64,000 nucleotides of DNA from Saccharina japonica. Its lineage: Eukaryota; Sar; Phaeophyceae; Laminariales; Laminariaceae. The stretch covers positions 118,680 through 182,679 of the forward strand of contig MEHQ01002963.1 in NCBI GenBank assembly GCA_008828725.1. Direction: 5' to 3'. A model generated the notes under the pieces. That model was not told where the DNA came from. It worked only from the letters and a program-made list of their open reading frames with translations, and did not search any database. A program made the position numbers and the translations under genes. This document shows positions 55,679-64,000 of this stretch, in pieces (the first letter of the stretch is position 1; each line of letters starts with the position of its first letter).

Positions 55679-58170
55679 GTGCGTAGCCCCCGACGTCTTG
55701 AAGTCGTCCTTCAGGAATTAGATACCGAACACTCGGATCTTGTCGCAAGGGGGTATAGCCGCGAAAGTTTACATGTACAATCACTGGCGTGGAATTTCCT
55801 GTCGACGGTTCTCAAGAGCAAGATCGATAAGAGTATACTGCACAGGTGCACCTCGCAGAGGGAAGAGTGGGACGCTCTCCTTGCGTGGTACGGCCCTCAA
55901 ACTACGGGGGCCAAATCCGACCTATCTCGACGACTTAATAGTTTTAAAACAGCGACAGGGAGCAACCCCCTAGACGAGATAGGTAGGATCGAGGATCTTG
56001 CCGCTGAGATGCGTACAGCAGGTCGAACACGCGACGACCACATGCTGTACACCATCTTCATGGACGCTCTGCCGACCGAGTACGAGGTGGAGGCACGGAA
56101 CATCATCGGCCGCGACGACATCATCGAGGCTGTTCGAGAGCGGCACCGCCGACTTTCTGGAAACACGAAGAGAGTGGCCAACGCTAGCCATGCTGGCCAA
56201 GCTATGCACGCCGGTGGTGGCGGCGGCGGAAGACGCGGAAAACGTGCAGACGGTGGCAAAGGAAAATTCGGAAAGCAGGGGAGGTACGGAAAATGCGCCG
56301 TGGCTTCCAGCGGCGATGACAGCAGCGCCGAAGGTGCCGAAGGTAGTGCCCCCGAGGTGAGGTGTTACAGGTGTGGAAAGAAGGGCCATATTAGCCCCGA
56401 TTGTACGACGAAGATATGCAGCCGATGCGGAGGACGGGGACACGCTGCCGATGTCTGCCCCACGTCTAAGGAGCACCGATGCTGCCGATGCAACGGAATG
56501 GGGAACACTGTAGATGTCTGCCCCTCGTCGAAGGAAGGCGCTGTGCTGGTGGTATCGACCGAGGTTGGAGCAAGAGGCGTTGATATTGGTACGACCCAGG
56601 TTTCAGCTTCCAAGGACAAAGAGACAGGCAAGTGCAGTGTCGGCTTGGGAAGAATGGGGGAAGGAGAGTTTGCGTGGCAGGTAGGAGACGAGTCCTGGAT
56701 TGCGATGGTGGAGCGTCTACTTACATGACGCCCTCAGCAGATCGCATGCTTAACTACAGAGAATGCAACTTTAAACTGCGCATCGCCGATGTCTCAACTC
56801 GATCGATTGCAGGATACGGTGATGTGCGCTTTGTCGTTCGGTCCGGAAACGGTGTCGTGCAAGTGATGCTGACTAACATTGCGCACGTGCCAGATCTCCG
56901 CTATCACTGTTTCCCCCTGCCCACTCTCGTCAAAAACGGCCACACTTTCGAAGGGCGCCCCTCGGGGGTTGTAGTCCGGCTCAAGTCAGAGCGTTCGATC
57001 GTGTTTCTGTTGAGTGGGACCCTGTACAACCTTTATGGCTACCGGGTCGACATCAGTAGTGGCGAACATGCCTGTGCTGTACTCGCCCCAGGGCAACAGC
57101 CGAGTAAGCCCGTGATCGACATTAACGACTACCATTGTGCGGCTAGACACTGCCACGAGATTCTACTCCGCAAGACTGCGGAGCAGCAAGGGATCGTCCA
57201 CAAGGGAAACCTGCTGGAATGCAGGGGGTGCTCCATGGCGAAGGCAGTTCGCGAGAGAATCAAGCAATCCACGCACACACGAGCGGGTAAGAAGCTCAGT
57301 AGGGTGTTTGTGGATTTGAGTGGTCCCAAGGTCGTAAAGTCTCTCGGCAGGAAGCGGTACACTCTCATTGTGCGCGATGACGTTTCACGGTATACGTGGG
57401 TGTATTTCATACGCCACACGTCGGACGCCGCGGAATTGTTCGAGCAGTTCCTCGCGGATTCTCCCGCAGACGATGTCTCTTCGAAAGTGGTCATCGTCCG
57501 ATCGGACTGGGGTGGTGAATTCCGTGGGGGGAAGTTTGGAGACCTGTGTAGAACACGAGGTATCAAGCAGGAATTCACGACGGCAGACAGCCCCCAGTTT
57601 AATGGCGTAGCAGAGCGTGCGCTAGGCTTGATCGAGACGGCCGCAATGGCGGGCCGAATGCAGGCTCGCGAGCTATACCCTGGCGTGCAACTACCCGCAA
57701 CCCAGTCGTTGTGGGCTGAAGCGTCGCACTGGGTGTGCGCTGCTTTCAACCGTACAGCAGCCACCGCTAACCCCGAGAGCAAGTGGCCATACGAGATGTG
57801 GTATGGTAGCCCCCCCCCGGTAGTACTTCTACCTTTCCTCAAGCCTGCCTACTGCAAGGTGATGAGGGAAAACAAGTCCCAGGCGAAAGCACAGGAGTCT
57901 GCACCTACCTACCCCCGAGACTCGGTAGGAGTGTTGACTAGACACCGCACCGTACTGATCACGCGCAACCTAACCTGGCAGCGCGTGTCACCCGCACCAC
58001 CTGTACCTGCCCAGTCGAGTGACTCCCTGTCTATGGAAGAGGGGGGGTCCGAGGAAGACGGCGGAAGCACGTCGGATCGAGGTGGTGGGGGGGTGGTGCA
58101 CGAGCTGGACGAAGGTCTGGCTCGCCTGAACCACCTCGATTTCACTCGGGGGTTCGATCTGAACGCTTAG
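55679..58170 (+). mobile_element. Ty1/copia-like retroelement fragment (fossil)
   Basis: Parts visible in order: a gag-like region (55679-56330) typical of plant and algal copia elements; zinc knuckles at about 56360-56530 (CYRCGKKGHISPDC, CSRCGGRGHAADVC and a third, altered one); a protease-like DGGAS segment near 56725; a GAG-pre-integrase-type His-Cys region (about 57130-57250); and an integrase core (57300-57690: FVDLSGPK, RSDWGGEF, ADSPQFNGVAERALG). This order, integrase before any reverse transcriptase, is that of Ty1/copia. Reverse transcriptase, RNase H and flanking LTRs are not seen, so the copy is broken and incomplete. Its preserved stretches suggest moderate age. Confidence 0.85.
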
Positions 58171-59822
58171 ACCAGTTTCCACGAATTTCAAACAGTGGTT
58201 CAAGTGTGCCGTTGAGTGCTGAGATCGAGCTGACACCGTGTGATCCAAACTACGTGTAGTACTCCTAGTGGTGCGTCCATATCATTGCTGCTTCATAGAA
58301 CAGGAAAATTGGACAAAATACCCTCTTAACAATATGAGGGACATTGACAACTTGATTGCGTCACAAGTCTCGAGAAAGTTGGCAACGTTTGTACCGTGGG
58401 AACCTCCCCAGGTTGTTAAGAGTAACGGACTGGTGCAAGCAGGTCTTCACGCGAGAAACAATATTATCGATTCATGTTCCATGTTGCTGTTAATAGTAAA
58501 ACGACGTACTACATAACTCCAGTCACCATCTATCTAAAACCATCCTCTCGACGCCAAGCACGTGACCATACGTATGTAAGGGCCTCGAAACTCTAGGTAG
58601 GGTAAACATGCATGTTTAAATCGCGTTGAATCGACTCAAGTGATAAAATGATCTGTCACAACCGGTACTCAGATCCGGGATCCCACAGCGGACGCTCATC
58701 TCCCCTGCACCTTCCCGCTCGGGTACGAACCTCCACCGCTTTTATCGCTAAAACGATCCAGCATGTGCATACACTTGATGGGTTGTTTCCGCAAGGCATG
58801 CCCTTTCTGCAAGGAACAGTTCAGGCCGGCAGGATCTTAAACTCATAGTATCTAGCGTAGTAGTTGCGAGGTTTAACCACTACTAAATGACCACCGGAGA
58901 TGCCTGCTAAAACCATGTACCTCGTACGCATCAAGATTCAAAAGTCCAACCACGTTATAGAACCCCACATATTTCATACTCACGCAGCCTTTGCAATTTA
59001 AATCAGTCATAGCCTTACTTGCTTGCTTGGCGCATGAGCAATCCTGAACACGAGTTTGCTCACAGCGTACCTAACTCCAATATACGCAAAACAAATACCC
59101 CTACAAGTAAGTGCGTACTGTAAGCACGTACTCGTACACAAAGTCGATTTATCATCAAACGCAATATTCTACCTCGCATCGTACGTTCCTTTTGGGGTGA
59201 ATCAATGATCGCATTGGACCAGCCTTATGATACGCATTGTGCGAGTGCCGAGCGAGATAACCCTGCGTCCTACACCTCCCAACTAATGTACCAGCCGTTG
59301 GACATGACGGTAGCTCGATCGCGACACAAAACCACCTGTATCCCGACACAAACGCCAACACGCCTCCCTACTTCCTCAAATGCTCTCATATCGAACCTCG
59401 CTCATTATACACGCAACCCACCAGTCCCGCGCATATCATGCTCTGTTTTCGCCCCATCATTTTGAAGATCTTCCCGCCAGCTCTGACTGCTGTGTAGGAT
59501 AGTACGCCGTGGTCGTGGCAATATTTAGCTTCCGCCATCCGACGAAGGAGGTAATACGTAATATATCAGTGGTGAGCCTGACATTAAAATGTGACTGCAG
59601 CTAATCACCTCAATGTACCCTATTAGTAACTCCCGACGACGCGCGTATGAAACTGTCGTGTGTTGTATTGTCTACGAAGACAAACTTTGAATATTACGGT
59701 GCTGTATCTAAGCCTATCTCATCACAATCCGGGGCACACGACAATACTGCAGTATCCCCCATCACTTATTTATCAAGAATTTCGAACAGTCTGGACATGG
59801 GGGTAGAATTGCACCTTGCATT
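58171..59822. other. stretch without recognised gene
   Basis: Unique-looking sequence downstream of the copia fragment. No reverse-transcriptase motifs, LTR-like repeats or exons were recognised. Part of it is the 3' flank of gene 2. Confidence 0.4.
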
Positions 59823-62800
59823 TTAACGTTTGTTGAGAAGGGCAAAGTCGGTGCCCAGCGGACCAGCCACGCGGTAGTCCTCAGCAGTTCCACGGAACGC
59901 ATCGTATCCTTCCATCACCTCGCGGCCGTCGGCATCCAGCACGGGGCGGGCCGTCTCGCCCAGGATTTCGGACAGTGCGTCGTTTTCGATAGAGAATCCG
60001 TGCAGCCCCACGTCCATCTGGCAGAACTCCAAGTCGGGCAAGACGCGGCCATCCCAGTCTAAGTCACCGCCGTCTTGGTAGTTCGTGCCGACGTTGAGGC
60101 GCACGGTGACGGCGGACGTCACGACCTTAAATACGGCGTGGATGGATTGCAAATCGGCGAGGTCGTGCTCTTTGATGTACTGCGTGCACCAGTCGGGCGC
60201 CGCCATGTCGTCGAACCGTAGGATCCAGTCTTCGAAGTTCTCGTCGTGGGCCAGTTCGCGTTTTCCTTGCAGCATTTCCTCGTACATGCGGACCCAAATC
60301 TTGTCGCCGCCGAACTGACGGCACTCTGCGGGCAGGTTTGACGCCGATACGGTTATGCCCTCCACCACCAGCTCATCCCTGGAAAATTGAAGCACGTCTT
60401 TTGTATCTTCTACGTCGACGACAGCACGCAGTCCGCCGTTGGCAAAGCAAGGGGAAATTCCGATGGGACAGCCGTTGGTGACAACGTCATAGGGGCTTTC
60501 CACCTCGATAACAAGGGAATGAACCTCCGACAAAACGCTGAGGCCCGTGATGAGCTGGCGGTCACGGAATTCCTCGGGCAGAGGGGCGGTCAGCCGGACG
60601 CTGACGTGGAGGCCGGCGTCGTCATCCTTCACCAAATTGTACCATCCACCGTCGACGCCGGACCAATCAATCTTCTGTCCGCGAAGGCCTTGCATGTGGG
60701 GGTCGTCACACACGTCTGCCCCGTTCGCGCACGCTGCAATGTTCGGGGTTGACGTTCGAACAACGGCGGTTATGAGGGGGACGAATGCGAGGAGCTACGT
60801 GTCTTTCCCCAAGGATTGCTAATTTCAAACGTCGACATCAATCAAACAAAAATATTTTTAGCAAACGCAGGCCGCTCACTGAAACAATTTTAAAGCAAAT
60901 AGTGCAATGTTGGGACGCGTGAGTCTAAGTAATTTCACGCGCTGTCGACGTCGGTATGGCGTGCTATAACCTAAATCGCGTTGGGGTCATGCCTCTGCGA
61001 TCGTGACGTCCGCCTCAAAACAACAACAAAAAAAGCGGATGTACGATGCAGAGGTGCACGACTCCTTGATCAGCATTGTCCGGTAAGTATCAGATAGAGA
61101 AACGCTCACGCCCACAGTTAAGGGCAGGCAAGCAAGGCAACCAGGAATATACCATACGTACATGGCACTACTGTTGCACCGCAGGTACATGATTAAGTCG
61201 GCCGTCTCGATGATGCATGCCGAAGTACTCTATGTACGAGTACCGTTTTCCTACAAAGGTCCGAAAATAGATGGAATACGCAATTCATATATGGTACTAT
61301 GGTACCATGTAGTCGTACTCGGGCTGTTGTAATGTATCCTTACACTAAGTAGTGACTATCTACTGCAGGTATACATATCTAGACACGTGCCTCTAGCGCT
61401 GACTGCAAAGCAACACTGACGGAGCCAGCCGAATACACTCAACTGGACTGGAATACCCGTGACGAAAAACAGTTTGTGGCAAACAGTGTGTCAGCGGAGT
61501 GTCCCAATTGGATTGTATTGGATGTACTTCTCCCAGGACTTGGCTCAAACCGCTGGTATTCATAAGTTTCGTCAATAGAAAAACATGTGAGGTTTAAAGG
61601 CGGCGCTGTCTGGCCGCTAAAATGAAGATGGAAACATTCGTGAACGTCAACCACAGTCAACGAGGGATGCGTTGAAGAAGAAGAGTGCAGAAAGGAGTGA
61701 TCGCGGTACATTGACTGACTGTCGGACGCATGCTACGATAGAGGTGCACCATGTTTTTTCTGAGCTCCTCACTTAAGGAGCGTCATACCTCACCGAAAAA
61801 ATGATTTTGGAGGGAAATAAAAGTGCCGCCGGATGATAAATCTCATGACCGAAATATACTCTGAAACATTATTCGTCACAAAAACGAAAGTCCGACGAAT
61901 TTGGGTTAAGGGGCCCGATCGTTCAGAAACAAATTCAGCCAAAAACTGCTACCTCTACCGTAGCACGCGTGGTCGGCATGCTGCACGCTTTACGGCTATA
62001 TATACCCTTCGCGAGCCATTGTGAAATGGCCGACCCACAGCGAGCCACCTCGATGGCTGGTTGAGGAGCTTGATGATCTACGTCATCCATACTATTGCTA
62101 ATGACCAAGCCTCGCTCACAACTACAACTAGCGTGTGTTAGGCAACATATCACACTATGCGCGTTTCCGAGATTCCAACCCCAGCAATACTCTGACGAAC
62201 GGTTGATGGGTGACATTCAAGCGACATCCAGAGGGAAAGCCACATTCTGCAAGGGAAACGGTTACCGATTTCCCTCAAACACCGTATCCAGCCAACCCAT
62301 CGTCACAACGGAAAATGCAACCCTTAACCCTTCACGTTTGTCTTTCATGGCCACTTCATACCTGGCAGGAGTGATTCTTGTCATGGAGGGAAGGGCCCGT
62401 GGTACCGAGTGGCAAGCAAACAAACACAAGCAAGGTTGATGCTCAGACTTGAGCCAGGATAGGGTATGATGGACCGGTCCAGCGTACCGTCTCGGCGCTG
62501 GAGCGACGATAGTATCTTATTCGGGGTCATGGCGATGCACAATGCACGAAAATTGGCGAAGTTTTGTTTTCGGACGTCTGTGTATCGCAGGTGCAGTGCG
62601 CACTTCTCTGTGTGACTGCAGCGGGGACACTAGCGCCTTAGATAAAATAAGGTTCTGACCGACCGTGCGCAACGCCAGAACCCACAACAAACACTTTGCT
62701 CCGCAACGGAAGCTAGAGAGCAATAAGCAGCGGTAGCATTCTATTCCGGACGTTCTTCCGGGAATTAGGACACGCGCATAGCTAAAACTTATTTATGGAT

Positions 62801-63010
62801 AAAGACAGACGCGACGTTCAGCACAGCTACACGGGGCGACGCGCCGACCGACCCCTGCTGCAGCAACCGTTTCTAAGGAAGTTGGATAAGATATCATGCA
62901 TCGCATTGCTTTGTGGCACAGCAAACACTGCCCGCCTCACCACATAGCCTGCCGTCAGTATTGAGGCAAGTGCCGGAGCTACACTGGCAGTTCAGCGCTG
63001 AGTTGCAAAC
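59823..63010 (-). CDS. paralogous cysteine-rich vWD/root-cap-like protein (gene 2), 3' part
   Basis: The terminal exon 59823-60733 is 911 nt, exactly the length of gene 1's last exon. It starts in the same phase after an acceptor (ACATTGCAG) and aligns with it without gaps (CANGADVCDDPHMQGLRGQK, GVDGGWY, PLPEEFRDRQLITGLSVLSE, SASNLPAECRQFGGDKIW, LPDLEFCQMDVGLHGF, ILGETARPVLDADGREVMEG). About three quarters of residues look identical. One exon upstream, 62941-63010 (acceptor GTTTGCAG, donor GTGAGG), encodes a B module C-x5-C-x-C-x4-C (VCNSALNCQCSSGTC). It joins in phase 1 to the terminal exon across a 2.2-kb intron. The 5' end, with the signal peptide, was not found and may lie beyond the window. 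Probably secreted. Terminal exon very likely; the rest inferred. Confidence 0.7.
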
Positions 63011-63318
63011 CTGCAAACAAGGCGAACGCGGGAAAAAACATGCGCTGTAGAGTTCAAAAGGTAATTTATCTGTGTTCCAGACACGGTGAATTGGCTACTC
63101 GTATTACGTACCTACGGACTACTATAGAGAAGCGGGGAGCCTGCCACATGCCTGGTGCAGTGATAGTGTAAGGATCAATACCCTTGCTGCGATGGTGGTA
63201 GCAAGTTTGGTGGAAACAAATATGACTGACAGCAATCCTTCCACCAATGTTGTTGGGGAATACCAACAAGGGTTTTCCAACTTTTTTCGTGATATGCTCC
63301 ATCGGGTCGCGCACTTAC

Positions 63319-63393
63319 CGTTTCTCGAAAACAAATAGATTGAGTTGGGCAGAGTTGGGGTGTGGAGTCCGTCGAATAAAGAGCATCGCAAAC
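63319..63393 (-). other. candidate upstream exon of gene 2
   Basis: 75 nt in phase 0, between an acceptor (AAATATCAG) and a strong donor (GTAAGT), reading VCDALYSTDSTPQLCPTQSI and then CFRET. It joins in frame to the exon at 62941-63010, whose acceptor is also phase 0. The cysteine spacing does not match module A of gene 1, so it may be a different module or a false exon. Confidence 0.35.
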
Positions 63394-63773
63394 CTGATAT
63401 TTTACCTGTACAGTAGCCTGAGTCTCTACAGCCCAAGCTCGTGTGAGAGATGGGCTATAGTTTGCCCATAGAGGCAGCTCCCGGCATCCCACTATGCAAC
63501 AAACGATACACACCAAAGAAACAAGGCCTGAAACGAAACACATTTGCACCGTGGCCGCGCACTTTACCGTGCGTCGTACTGTTGTAGCTCCCAAACCTGT
63601 GGCTAATACGGGGTACAATACCCCCTTATTCGTCTAAATTCTGGCATTTCGCAGTGCGTGGATTTATGCGCGTAAAGAGCATGAACGCACATATATGTTT
63701 CCATGGTTCGCGCCTACTATGGTCTCTTCGCTCAGACTATAGCGTATTGAGTATAAAACCACCGGTTGCTCAC

Positions 63774-63878
63774 CATGGGTGGGTCGGGGGGTGAAACTGG
63801 TGGAACAGTAATGTCCATAATTTCCAATGACGTTACATGTCCCAGTGGCGCCCTCCTCGGCACAGCCGATGGCAATAT
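63774..63878 (-). other. candidate cysteine-containing exon of gene 2
   Basis: 105 nt, phase 1 at both ends, between acceptor GGCGGCAG and donor GTGAGC, reading DIAIGCAEEGATGTCNVIGN and then YGHYCSTSF. Symmetric phase 1 is the pattern of gene 1's modules, but its spacing (C-x8-C-x9-C) is different. No in-frame join to 63319-63393 is possible without another exon. Confidence 0.3.
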
Positions 63879-64000
63879 CTGCCGCCGACGGGAAGCACTG
63901 TCGCACATGACCACGTGCAGGGAAAAGGGCGAAAAAAAAGGGTATATCATTAGTTATGGTGGATGCTACTGTCGTATCTCATTTCGAACCTTGACGACGA

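Noticed and set aside
61935-62216. extra exon of gene 2 (ICCLTHASCSCERG)
   Set aside because: Cysteine spacing is suggestive but no matching splice sites or phase; lies in the 2.2-kb intron.

Overview
This window looks like a repeat-rich, gene-poor stretch of a eukaryotic nuclear genome. I lean towards a multicellular alga, most likely a brown alga or other stramenopile. The reasons are a signal-peptide gene split by long introns (0.5 to 2 kb, GTGAGT-type donors), a C-terminal domain resembling the secreted vWD/root-cap-like proteins of algae and oomycetes, and abundant GTAC-rich and (CTG)n/(TTG)n simple sequence. The organism is an inference; nothing in the window fixes it.

Host genes. Two related multi-exon genes stand out. 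Gene 1 (31182-38759, plus strand) can be assembled into six exons that all join in phase 1: a signal-peptide exon, four short cysteine-rich exons in the order A-B-A-B, and a 911-nt terminal exon. The model gives 453 residues. Gene 2 (59823 to about 63010 and beyond, minus strand) has a terminal exon of exactly the same length, 911 nt, encoding a gap-free and clearly paralogous domain. It is preceded by a B-type cysteine exon, and its 5' end may lie outside the window. Possible exons of a third gene lie tail-to-tail with gene 1 on the minus strand (38773-39060, perhaps also about 40223-40520).

Mobile elements, left half (1-30500). The region starts with a minisatellite (1-355). It continues with a long-TIR foldback family (called R1 here: 1120-1989, 4388-4560, 13007-13612 and others). 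Three or four hAT-like non-autonomous elements follow: 1990-3322, 11553-12318, possibly 12464-12996, and 25760-26664. Two of them have 8-bp target duplications, and the first is inserted inside an R1 copy. There are also further foldback elements (8427-8881, 19692-19800, 20429-21291, 21522-22549, 22951-24452), a LINE reverse-transcriptase tail (9826-10395), a 0.9-kb dispersed repeat (10610-11512, with an inverted copy at 44848-45768), and several tandem arrays.

Mobile elements, right half (40800-58200). This holds a GC-rich stretch of unknown nature (40860-42850) and a tandem array of about eight units of about 210 bp (46318-47990). Next is a complete LTR-retroelement insertion (48153-53981, minus strand, 5-bp target duplication AGGGC) that carries an unrecognised 395-codon frame but no visible pol. 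A pogo/mariner-like MITE is nested in its 5' LTR (53079-53854). Last comes a broken Ty1/copia fragment with gag, protease-like and integrase parts (55679-58170).

The genes do not form an operon or pathway. The shared theme is expansion of a secreted cysteine-rich plus vWD-like protein family in an intergenic and intronic space dominated by DNA transposons. All coordinates and alignments were read by eye. Exon borders, family names and divergence estimates should be treated accordingly.
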